A DNA stretch of 64,000 bases from Solenopsis invicta (Eukaryota; Arthropoda; Insecta; Hymenoptera; Formicidae): assembly GCF_016802725.1 (NCBI RefSeq), contig NC_052673.1:14643037-14707036 (forward strand), in the 5' to 3' direction. Made by a program: the position numbers and the translations under genes. How positions within the stretch are numbered: the first letter of the stretch is position 1; every line of letters starts with the position of its first letter. Positions 50,961 through 62,587 of the stretch are shown here, piece after piece. A model generated the notes under the pieces. That model made no database searches. It saw nothing but the letters and a program-made list of their open reading frames with translations, and was not told the DNA's origin.

Positions 50961-52289
50961 TTTCTCGGGATCCGTGGAATCCTTCGAGAGGCGATGGATG
51001 CCTTTTGTCTCTGCCGTGAGCGGCGCACGGATGCATCTTCTGGGTATCGGCAGCATAATAAAACTGAGGATTGCTAATTTGTCAAGTAATTTATTTAGTT
51101 ACGTCTTTTTTAATTTTGGAGAAATACCATCAAAAAATTATGCGGGATTTTAAATCAAAATTATCAGTCATTAATTTTTTTAACGTATTTTAATTTTTTT
51201 TAAATGACATAATTAAAAGAATTTTGGAAAACTAAAGTTGAATATTTGTGAATGAATAATATAAAACGCAAATCATTTTTTGTCACTCAATCTGAAATAA
51301 ACATTTTTTGCTATTATATTTTCGAGCTATTAATATACAAATTTTTATTATTGAAAATAATGTGAAAAGTTAAAGAAATTGCAACAGAGTTACGAAACTT
51401 TATGTGTAGAGAAATGTATTTTACATTCTTCAAAAAATCTGTGATTAAGAAATATTTATATTATATTGAAACACTTAAGTATAATGTTATGACCTTAATG
51501 CTCGTTGGACTAAAAGCAAAAAAATTTATTCCTAAAAAGATATTAATTGATAAATTTTTATCCGCACGTTGTAGAACGTAACAGTTGCTGAAAAATTAAA
51601 CATTGAGCACAATTACGTTTCTCATTGGTATTCTTCTTCAGCGAAGAAGATGTCACTATCGAACAGATTTGCCAAAGTGGAGCAAAATTTCTCGAAAGGA
51701 AATCCGTGGCGTGAATATCGAGCATCGGCGTGTTGTGTATGGCTGGGTGTTATTCGAAGGCGCTACTTAATTATCTCGCAGCCTCTAATCTGCCTGAGCC
51801 GACATACACACGCCACGCAGCGCATCTAGCGGACGTTACCTCGGCCCGGCCTATGCCTAAATCTAAATCTCCCTTAACTGGAGGGCAGGCTGCATAACGA
51901 TCGTATTCAAAATATTACGCATTCTGACGTGAGCCCGTGTGTATCGACAATGGCCCGAAGGGGCTCATATGGAATGATTCGAACAATAACACATTCAAGT
52001 GAAGGATCGAGATTGACACTATAATTTAACCATTCATCTCCTCACGTAAATGATGGAATTCAAAAATTCGAGAACTCTTTCTTATAGATTTATTCGTACA
52101 AGAGAATCGCGCGTAAATCGAAAACACAAAAATCTAAATGGTTAAAATTTTTTTTTTTTTTAGAAATCGCGAAGACTCAGATAAACGAACCTGAGAACCT
52201 TGTTTTGACAAATCGCGAAATTAATCGAATCAGAAATTTCCTGCAAACTCCTAGAATCCATAGATTCGAACGCGTGATACGTTCTCCGA

Positions 52290-53640
52290 AAAATTCTAGG
52301 GATTTTAGATCAGCCGTAGACTCGTGGGTGACAGAGCCACCGGATCGAACCGATTCGAGTGATCCGATGATGTACAGAGCGAGCGTCGGGGAACAGGACG
52401 GAACCATCCTCGGACGCGGCATCGCATTAGCGGGGGGCGCGGAGAACGCCACCGATAAATTTCTCGTGAAACTGGAATGCCGGGGACCACCTCCACGCTT
52501 ACGAGTTACAACACCTCCTCTCTCGACCGCCGCCGCCGCCGCGCTTGTGCCGCGCCGATCGGACAAACTGCCGGACGGCCGGTGATCTATAGTGGTGTCC
52601 CGGCACCGCTCGGTACAATAACCGAAGTGAGAGCGAGAGTGTAGAGTATCCGGTGGTCTGTAATCAGGAGCCGAGCCGCTGGCAGACCCTACCTCTCGGT
52701 CCCGGAGCCTCCTTACCATTAACCTATCCGGTACCCGTTCCGTTCCGTCAACCTGACGTCATCGTAATTCGTGATCATTCTATACGCACGCCATAGCACC
52801 TCGCGAGCAACGCGCCGCGCCGTCCACCTCGAGTGATCCGCGAAACAAGGTGGAATTAACGCACACGGAGGGCCTTTTTGCGGGGAATCGGCTGTTATTA
52901 GATTACCGAGCTCCGTGAATGCTCGTGCACCATCTCTCCTCTTGTTAGCAGGCCGTGCGCCATTGCCGTGGCGTTTCCCCACGATATCCCGCAGTGGCAG
53001 TTTTCTGCGTCACGTTTAGAATCTCTAAAATTATATATTAAATCAATCTTCTTTCACTTTGAGTTTCGGTCTCGCTAATTATTGAAAAAAATGTAAGACA
53101 GAGGCGATACAGGTAGCATAAAAATAGCCTGTACTTGAGAAAATATGCGAGGCAAAAGTTTCGAGAAAGAATTCGTCAGAGAGAAAAAGGAACTCTGGAA
53201 GTAAATGTACACTTTGTGTATACGGTGCTGCGTCCCCGTCCTTGCATTTCCATCGCACCACGGTTCCATTGCGGCAGCGTATGCGGCAGTGTTCGTTAGC
53301 GTCCGGCTGTTGAATATCATGGCTTTTTAGCCTGCAGGTGTCATTAGGGTGCGGACGGACGAACGAACGCTGATTGGTCTCGGCCGATCGCCCTCGGGGA
53401 CACCGGCCCATCAGCTGTCCCATTCGCGCCAACGATGCCGACGACGAACGGCTCGCACTATGCGCGCTTCCATTACTTCCATCTTCGTGGAACGCGCAAC
53501 TCTCGCCGGGTTTCCCATTTTATCCGATAGAGGTGTGTGAAGGGGCTAATCACTTAGCATTTCAGTTTCCCAGACTCCCATGCAGACTTCCCGGTCTAGC
53601 TCTTACGCGACTTATTAATTAAAACGGTGGAGGTGCGCCG
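52290..53640. other. GC/CpG-rich block
   Basis: A GC-rich block between AT-rich DNA (51050-51650) and the copy 2 element. Overlapping frames on the two strands (180 and 126 codons) shadow each other; neither shows a known motif. A candidate regulatory block by composition only. Confidence 0.45.
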
Positions 53641-53803
53641 CGATAGATTCGATTTTTGCGAAGAAGCGTGGCACACTTAAACGAAATCGAATAAGGTGAA
53701 ACCCATGCTCGACAGCCACGTCGAGAAACAGAAATTATATTTTCTCTTACGAACGTGCGAACGCAACAACTTGGCAAATTACTGAGTTGCACGAAAAGCG
53801 AAC

Positions 53804-54006
53804 GGTTTTGCTGAAGTATTTTAACTGGATGCAGATCTGAAAAGAATTCTGTTGGACCGTCGAAATAATTACGTGGGACGTTCAAGCGTGATGAGCAAAG
53901 ACTGCAAAATATGTTTTGACACTCTAGAAACAAAGTTTGACTATCCTACATAATTATTTTCAGGTTTGTGTCCAGCTAAATTTTTAGAGGCCTGACCTCA
54001 AACCAT
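53804..54006. mobile_element. MITE-like inverted-repeat element, copy 2
   Basis: It aligns with the tinman-intron copy from TTTTGCTGAAGTATT at the left to the AGCTAAATTTTT end at the right, in the same orientation, with GCAGATCTGAAAA and CCTACATAATTATTTT shared. It is more GC-rich and slightly shorter (203 bp). Confidence 0.65.
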
Positions 54007-54299
54007 TCTTTTCCACGTACAAGAATGCCAGAATCACTCGCATTCCTCTCCTGGGAGACCGGGCCGCATTCGTGCTTAATTTTTTCCACATTATAATATT
54101 CGTAACGTATAGATTATCACGCGCGTTACGCTCATTACTGTTAAAGCCATAAATCATAAAAATCGGTTATATTCACTCATCATCCGTTACCTAACCAAGG
54201 TAACGTTTTGCACGATTCTAACCGCGCGAATAATATATCGTCTCGATCCCCCACCCACTCTCGCCTAAACACTCCCACATATTAATCTTCCATCGTCGG

Positions 54300-54960
54300 G
54301 GCTACGAGCTCTCGTTAGCTGGAGTCGTAGCGTAGCTAGTCCTCCCGAAAGAAGTCCTCCCGCCGTGTAAATGGACCTCGTTGGCGAAGACGAGATGAAA
54401 GACCGCGCAGGTAGAAATCAGCCACGTGAAAGAAGTCAGTCTATGAGGAATCAAAAAAAAAAAAAGAGAAAAAAAAAGAAAAGAAAGAAAAGAAAAGAGG
54501 GAACAACGAGCGAAATAGAAGCGCGGGCGGGCGAGAGGATCGGCGTGCTAGGATCGGCGGCTCGCCGCGGCGAGGGGAACTCGGCGGGGTCGAGATATCG
54601 CATTAACGAGGCCCGCTGATGGGCCGGAGCCTAGATCCACGTCTAATTACATCCGCGCGGAGCGGGGAGGCTCGTTTCTCGCGTGCTGAAACGGTTCGAA
54701 TCGAAATTATGGATCTGCGGCGCGCCGGCTTGACTGACGCATGACTGGCTGGCGGGTTAAGCGAGTCAACGAGTAAATGAGTCCGAATTACGTGGGCGTG
54801 TCAATGCCGGGAAAATGAGCTCCGCGAGGTATCTTCTGGCGAGCGTTATGCAAAACAACGCCGGATAATGCTTCCGCACGCGCTCTCGCACAGGCGTCTT
54901 GCCCGGGCGATCGGTAGCACGGGTCGCCGACACGTGCGACGATTGCATGTAGCGTTTCGC
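54300..54960. other. GC/CpG-rich block
   Basis: GC-rich DNA between element copies 2 and 3. No gene motif seen. Confidence 0.4.
54452..54498. repeat. A-rich (AAAAG)n tract
   Basis: Runs of A broken by single G over 47 bp. Confidence 0.75.
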
Positions 54961-55297
54961 ACAGAGACAAATTAGCGTGGCGTGTGAGACGGGTTAGACT
55001 GTGCTCGAGGAGGTCATTTCAAAAGTGAATCTTGACTCGCGAGAAGTTTATGTACGTCAGAATGCAGGTGTGTTACCGTAGAAAATTCTAATATTCGACG
55101 ATCTCATTTATCATCAATGGGCTGTCGCTCTTGTCATTTTAGATACCTGAGCAAGTCGTTAGCCGTAAACTAGAAGGACGATCGCTCCAGAATGATGCGC
55201 CTCGCAACTGGAACGATGACGCTAACGATTTTTACACGCGATGATTTATATCTTTTTTTTTTTTTTTACTTTTACACGAAAAGAACAATTTTACCGT

Positions 55298-55504
55298 GGC
55301 GTCTAAAAATTTAGCTGGATACAGATCAGAAAATAACCTTATGCTGGACTATCAAAATAGTTACGCGAGACGTTCAAGCGTGACGATACGGTTGCAAAAA
55401 GTTCTGATATTTTAGCAATCAGCTTAAACGTTCAATATAAATTTTTTTATTGTTTTCAACATGATCATTTTCAGACCTGTATTCCAACAAAATTGTCCTT
55501 TCCG
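55298..55504. mobile_element. MITE-like inverted-repeat element, copy 3
   Basis: It shares CTAAAAATTTAGCTGGATA at the left with copy 1 and GAGACGTTCAAGCGTGA inside with copy 2. The right end is more diverged (TTCAGACCTGTATTCCAAC). Confidence 0.6.
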
Positions 55505-58500
55505 TTACGACACACGTAATAGCGATGTACAAATATTACGCAATATTAAAATATCTACATGAGCTCCTTCGGTAAATTTTAGGCTGCGAATTAGTGTTTT
55601 CAAATAATTGCCGCTTGTCGTTTCTCAATATTATGGAGCAGAATTACTTGGGAGGAAACTCGCGAAATTCAATTAAACGAAATGAAGAGACAAGTTTTTA
55701 ATCGAGCCGATTGGAGGCTCCGTTCAGAAGTTTGCAGAGTAAACGAGGGCAGTTTGCTCTCGCCGTCGATAATTACCACGAAATTAATATTTCGATAATC
55801 GGACGTGTAATAACATTCATTTCGCGTTCACAATTTGTACGTTGAATAAACTCGGTCCCCGGGATCCGCATCAACGAGCACCGTTTCGCAATTTCATTTA
55901 ATTACGAAGCAATATATCGAAAATAATTAAGAGTCGGGAAAGGGGAGAGGATCTCGCGACATTAAACGAACTGTAAATTAAAAACTGCGTCCAGTAGATT
56001 GTAATGTCGTGTACGATCTCACGTATATCCATGTCGCGATAATAAAGCGCAATGTTAAAACTGACATATGAAGGTATAAGTCCAGTTAAATTGCGATTAA
56101 ACGATAATTCGTTAATGTCGCGCGTTGCTCGTGCGATTTCGTAGATTCACGTTTAATGCGCTTCGAAGGGCATGAGAGGAGGAGGGGGAGGAGGAGGAGG
56201 AGGAAGAGAGAGACAATGAATGATATTGCACGCTCATTCCGATCGGAGATCACCTGAATTATTGGTGTATCGGATATATCGAGAAAATTGGCGGTGGTCA
56301 TCATCGCCATTATGAATTCTTTATTTGGATGTTGCGGCGTCTGAATTACAGGGCGGTATGGGCTACCTTGCTTACTGCTTCATATATGGGCCCATCAATA
56401 CCAGCGATGGCTACGAACGTCGTCGCATTCGTTCAAGTTCATATGAAAGTCGCGTTACTTTGTTTCGATCTGTGTGTCGTAAAACGATACGTTGTAAAAT
56501 GAAACATTTCCACTCGCGCGTAATCATCGCGCTTGATCATCTTTCGGGGAAATAACATTAAATACTTTTGTTTTTTATAAACATTCCAATTTTTTATGCC
56601 TTATGAATCATGAAATTATCGAAGCCTTCGCTTGCCGATGATCGCATGTATCGACCAGGCCGACCATAACGAGCGCAATAAACAGTCGATTTCTTAAAGT
56701 GCCGGATATTTGAGAATTTTCGCAGATAGGAATTTATGTATAAACGTGGGGAAGCTTGGAAATATTTTTCACGTAAAGTATATAAGTGGCATAAATAGAG
56801 CGCGGCTAATCGCGTATCAGCGATGAGTCTCGCAATGCATGATATACGAGCAGATAGCTCGACATTACCAACCTGCTTCCTGTTACTTGAATATCTGATG
56901 TTAAACGGAACCATTTGATGCGAGGCCTCGTTAATGAGTCTATCATTAACTTGTCGTCATTATCTCTGATATAAAACGCGTGCTACTGCCACACCAATAG
57001 ATTAATCGAGTCGAATCTAGAATGTTTATAACGGATGTGAATATGTATGTTACGCGCGTTAAGTATATGCTGATTATATCCCTCTCCTCTCGGGTGTACT
57101 TGGGTGTTCTCTCAACATTTCTAATAAGGGCCCGGCGGCTTTTGCAACTATATAGCTTACGATGCCAACTTTTCTGGTATACTGAAACTCTTTCTTTGCT
57201 GTTAGTGCTTACTGTACTTTATATTTTAATTGTAAAATTTTTCCTATCTTCCAATGTTTCTTTTTTTTTATAAAAAAATTTTAACAACTAAACTTTATAT
57301 AGAAGTAAATAAATTCTTGATTGGCCAATGGTTGGATTACTTAAAAGTTTCGATGAGTATTCGTTAAGCGAGCCAGGTCTTTCAAGAGTTAAACATAACA
57401 AAATCTATTTTTCCGGATAGTCCAAAATAAATAATTTTACTGTGTAAATCTGGTCTTTTCGAGTGAAACGCGATTCTAAAAGAGTAAAGATTGAGCCTGT
57501 GATTTCTCACTCTACTAGATTTAGATTTTAACATGTTATTTATCGACTTAAATTTTATTCGTGATAGGCAACAATTATTTATCAAATTATTATTAAAAAA
57601 CCATTTCACCTAGTAAATTATATACAAGTAAATGATAAGTGTGTTTTTAATATCGTATATTTGTAGTCTTGAGTTTATGTTACGTGAAAAGATAGAAATG
57701 TATACGTTCTAGGTGTAGTTAAATTGCAACGTGTCTTCAATACTTCGCGGTTCGCAGACTCGAGCTCTAATCTATCGGTAGCAAAAGCGTTTGGTTATGA
57801 TGAGTGCCAGACTCTGTACCGGCGGATACAACGAGGAAAAGACCCGCGAAATGACTTCATCTTAATAAATTACGTCTCCGGGTAAACCTCGCGAATGGCT
57901 TCAAAAAGATTCTCAGAAGGGCCGCAGCGCGTTACGCGCTATTTTTGGAGAATAATTCCTTTTCATCTCTCTGTATACTGCGTTTCTGCGACTCTCCTTG
58001 CACGCCGACACGCGTCAAGCCTTTTTTACGCACGGTATTACGCAAAGCGCAATAAAATGTAAATCTTCTCTCGTTAAAACGATTCGAGAAGGAATAACAC
58101 CGAGCTTTGTTCGATTTTTTGCTATCTTACGTCTTCTTCGAGCTGATGGTAAAAAAAGAATTATTTTAATAATACATTTTAATAACATGGATATGTACTT
58201 TGAAAAGTGAGAATGTTAATTGTATTTCGCATAGTTTCACTTACATATTTGAATTCGTACAGGATATTGCAGATGAATTCAAAGGAAAGGGTAGAAGGTT
58301 GAAAATAGAAGCTGATGCAGAGACAGATTTCAATAATGTTTCCATTTATTTAGCTTCGCTATACACTGTACTAAGTCGGTTTACACACGCGCTCCTAGTT
58401 TTTTTTTAGTCTCACGCACCTCACTATCACTTTACGAATCGCCGTATGCAGATATACATTTTACTCGCTCCTAAAATTCACTAATTAAACTCATAATCAG

Positions 58501-59393
58501 GTATATTGCAGTGTCCCATCTATGTTTATGATTTCTTTTAACTCTAATCATGTATAACGGTCTCTCTATCATACCTATACGTAACATTATCAAGGAAACG
58601 ATGTATATCTATATACAATATATGTACACAATGGCGCCACAACGCGTGGTTATTTATAATTTACGGAATAATATTTATTTAATAATTTATTATCGACGAT
58701 TTTAGTCGGCCTACCTCACGGCCCGTTTCTCCCCTCTCATTTTCTCCGTTTTATAATAAATACATTATAATACACCGCGCTCTGCGCGTAAAGTTGTCGC
58801 GGACTATGATACGCTTTCCATTTAAGCCGTAAATCGCGACATAAGAACGTCACCCTTTTTCAGTTCCAACAAGCACAACGAAAATTTCTTTCAAAAAATT
58901 TTTAAGCAATATCCCCATTAAATCGTACTTCAGTATGGGATCGTAACTGTTTTGAACCATTTGTACGGAATATTCATTCGTCAAAAAATTAGGCGCGGCA
59001 ACGATGTAAACAATAACTTTACAGGTTTAAGAAAAATAAAACTTGAGCTTGAATAGATTATTAGACAGGCAGCGTTAAGGACATTTGAAAAAATGTCCTT
59101 TATCGCGTAAGACTTTTTCTCACAATTTTCTTCAAGAAAGGACGTTAAAGTGCGGCAGAAGACTCAAATCGCACGTAAAACGAAGAATACAGAAAACACT
59201 CGTTGACGCACAAAACAATTTCCGTGTGTGCTTGCCCGATATAATACATTGTAACACGGAATTATGTATCACGGTTCGATCTTTTTTTTTTTTCGGTCGA
59301 AGATGCTTGAGATTACACGAGTAATTATCCGTTGTCCGATTCCCCCGTCGAGCCTCGATTGCACACAGTAGGTCGAAACGACGATTTCGACCT

Positions 59394-59761
59394 CTACGAT
59401 TTCTCGTCCATAGAGTTTGGCAATGGTCGTTTCTTTAAGATTCCCAGATCTTGCACGTTCTCCAGGAAAGTTTTGTGATGCTGGGCGACCAGAAGTGGAT
59501 TCACAGTCTGCACGTCCTTCTTAAGCTCCTCCATGTCCCTCTTGAGCTTCGCCCTCCTGTTTTGGAACCACGTGATCACTTGGGCATTGCTCAGACCCAG
59601 CTGAGCGGCGATCTCGTCCCTGTCGGCCGGACTCAAGTACTTCTGATACAAGAATCTTTTCTCCAGTTCGAAGATCTGCTGATTCGTGAACGCCGTCCGA
59701 CTCTTACGCTTCTTCTTCGGCTGCTGGCGATTGTTGAACAGGTTCAAGTGATTGGCTTGCT
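59394..59761 (-). CDS. lb: Ladybird (Lbx-type) homeodomain protein, last exon only
   Basis: Nuclear regulator of muscle, heart and neural cell identity (known for ladybird/Lbx). The exon opens after GTTGCAG at 59767-59762 in phase 1 and ends at TAG (59396-59394), giving 121 residues. The homeodomain is exon residues 17-76, KRKSRTAF to AKLKRD; helix 3 reads VITWFQNRRAKLKRD. Thr at position 47 and the following RDMEELKKDV segment are typical of Ladybird/Lbx. The tail after the homeodomain is only about 45 residues. The 5' exon(s), which should carry the TN/eh1 motif, were not found in 59762-64000 and probably lie beyond the window. One ladybird exon is visible; whether there is a second paralogue cannot be told. 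Confidence 0.93.
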
Positions 59762-62539
59762 CTGCAACACAAGAGATTAGACACGGTTAGGCGATGTTTG
59801 TATACTCATTTCCTCAACACATCGCGTGGCAAATCGACACATCAAACACACGCGGCCAACTTGAAGAATTCTTTTTTTACAATTTCAATCAGTCTACAAC
59901 TTTTTAAGTTGTTTTCAGCACCTTTGATGAATATATCTTCGCCGTTCTGTCGCGCATGAAATGTCATCCTCGACTTTTTAATGCGAATATCTTACTACTT
60001 AAATACAAAATAATTTATTCCAATTTTACATTTTACAAGCGATCAGATGTTCAAATCTAGCGAAAAGTAGTGTTCTAAGAAGCAAATGCTAATCGACAAA
60101 AATAATTGAAGGATCTTTTTATGACGAAGTGTAATTTTATCGGTGACCCATACGGTTTCTCACGGAAAGAGATCTGAAAGTGATTCTGCCTTCACGCACC
60201 GTACCGCACCGCATATCGGTTATCGCGCGCGCGCGCGGATAATGAATGAGCGAAGGCGCGGGTATTGCGCAAACGAACCGTCGATTCAGCAGCAATTAAA
60301 TCCAACCGATAACAAGACCGTCGGTCCCGGCGAGCCGTGTCTCTCCCGGGAACGCAATGCGATAATTAGCTACCGATACGAATAGGTGTATTAAGATTTT
60401 ATCGCTTGACGTTGTCTGAGTAATCGCTCGCAAAGTTATGCGGCGGAAAAAATTTTCCTCCGTGAAAACGCGTTAGACGTTAAAATACGACGGTCGCACG
60501 GGGAGAATGAAAGAAGAATATTGGGAAATTAAAGCGAAACGTTTAGTCCGCGCCGCGTGTCTTTATCGTTTTCGCCACTTACTTAACGCGCGTTATGCGT
60601 AGTTAATCCCGCGTGTGCATGGGAATAAGGCGAGAGATAGAGAGACACGATAAGAGGGAATATATATTACAGCAGACTGATCCGCGGCGTATACATCGAG
60701 TTTCTATATTGCACGAATTTACAAATGCATCGATAAGTGTACAGGATGTATACGTGTGTTATATGGTACAATCGGGACAAGATAATTACCAATTAATTTC
60801 AGATTGCCTGTAAGCTACACATGCCGATCAGAGATTGAAGCGTACGCAGCTGCGTAGTAAATAACGATGCTTGGAAAAGAATTTTATCCCCGAAACGAAA
60901 TTCATGTTGGCCTTTATACTTTTTTAATTGCTCCAATATTTCTTATTTATACGTATCAAAGTTAAGTGGTTGAAGTGAATTTTGAAACGGCGCATGACTC
61001 GTTTTCTTTGCATTCCGACCTCGATCTATCATCAGTTCCCCGAAAAGATCTATAATACCCTTTTGATACTACTAATATGCGATGCGTATATTACATACAA
61101 TAATCGAAATTTCATAATCCCGCAGCGATCGGAATATGCAAAACGAATCGTACGCTTTCTCAGACCACCGCCGCTGGAATTGTAGTTCAGGGAATCGTCT
61201 CTGAGGGCTACAAATTAAATGTATTTTCGAGACATGGAAGGGTTCTCCTCATAAAAGTATTACGCATTCGTTACGGTGCTCAGTCCACGGAATTCCGAGA
61301 GCCATAACTATCATAGTTCCCGGTTACTAGCTAAGGCTGTAGTTCAAAATGTTTCTACCAGACGTTCGCCTTTAGCCCCAAAGCGATTTGTAAGTTATAA
61401 CAGATCAGGTATATGCGAATAGAAATAATCTCTATTTTGCGACGTTACTATGTAACGTACACTTCTAAATAGAATATAATCTGTTAAATGATCATATAAA
61501 ACTATAATCTCCAGCTGATGTATCTAGACTAAAAATTCAAACTTTCAAACTTTTCAGTTAAACAGTTGAATAATTTGTGTTTTAAATATTTTAAATTATT
61601 AAAGTATCGGAGATGGAATATGTTAGCCATACTTTTTTATTACAAATTTGTTATATTGAAATACTTTCTGGGAAATTGGGTTGGAGCTTTAAAAAACTCT
61701 TTAAACTTCGAGTAGATAAATAGTCTGTTAATAAATATTATAATTAAATTTACATGTAGTTTTATTTTTATGAAATAGAGGAATACGTATAAAAATAATG
61801 AACTTTAAGACTCCAACATTAAAAAGGTAACAAATCGATGAACTCTGTTGCTAAAGTATGAAAATGTTTAAAAAATTATGCCTAGGGTGCTGCGGCCATT
61901 TCAAATATCTACTTATTAAAAGGTAAAAATTTCCATCGTATCTTGTTGAACTCGTTGTATAAGCGCGGCAATTATCTTAAAAAAGTCAACTTGTTATTGT
62001 AAATTAATTGCCAGTTTAAATAGCCAATTAAAGTAATCATCCGCGCACTTATCTTATCGGATATTGTTTCGTGAAGGTGAACATTGCAATCTAATTTTTC
62101 GAATACACGTTGCAGCGTCGTCTGTCGAGCATTGAGAAATTGAGTGGTGTATTTAAGTGTCTACTGATAATTTCTACAAATACATGATCTATTTAGATTA
62201 GAAAATGCATCCCGACGATGTGTGAGGCTTGACAAGAAAATTACCGTATCGATTCCATTGGCTAATCGCTTCCTCGCGAAGTGGCCTAAAATAATCGCCG
62301 CCCGTCGTCGTATCCTCTTTAGTGGATGATGCCGCGTAATACCGGTTTCCGTTTTATAATTTTCGTTATGCTCGCGCTGACCCTCGGAACGAGGAAAATA
62401 TTGTCAATTAACGTCGTTATCCAATAACCGTAGCGACCCCGTGCATTTTTTACTTCGCGTAATGTTTACCGGGGAATATACGCGATGGCCGTTTTCGCAA
62501 TGGCGTTAGCCATTAGGAAATAATCGAATCGAATGATGA

Positions 62540-62587
<48 letters not shown>

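Larger units (their letters stand above)
43985..59393. other. right half of the bagpipe-ladybird gap, GC-rich blocks, no gene supported
   Basis: GC/CpG-rich blocks alternate with AT-rich DNA. Overlapping open frames on both strands in the GC-rich blocks (up to 180 codons) are Arg/Ser/Pro-rich and shadow each other, as expected from GC-rich non-coding DNA. The segment holds a large inverted-repeat structure (44344-46235), several (GA)n tracts and two copies of the tinman-intron element. The ladybird 3' UTR should occupy the stretch just below 59394. Confidence 0.55.

Noticed and set aside
52177..52719. 180-codon minus-strand frame and 126-codon plus-strand frame (52205-52585)
   Set aside because: They shadow each other in CpG-rich DNA; compositions are Arg/Ser/Pro-rich and no domain is visible.
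59210..59292. tRNA-like B box (GGTTCGATC) followed by a T run
   Set aside because: No A box at the right distance and no acceptor or anticodon stem can be folded.
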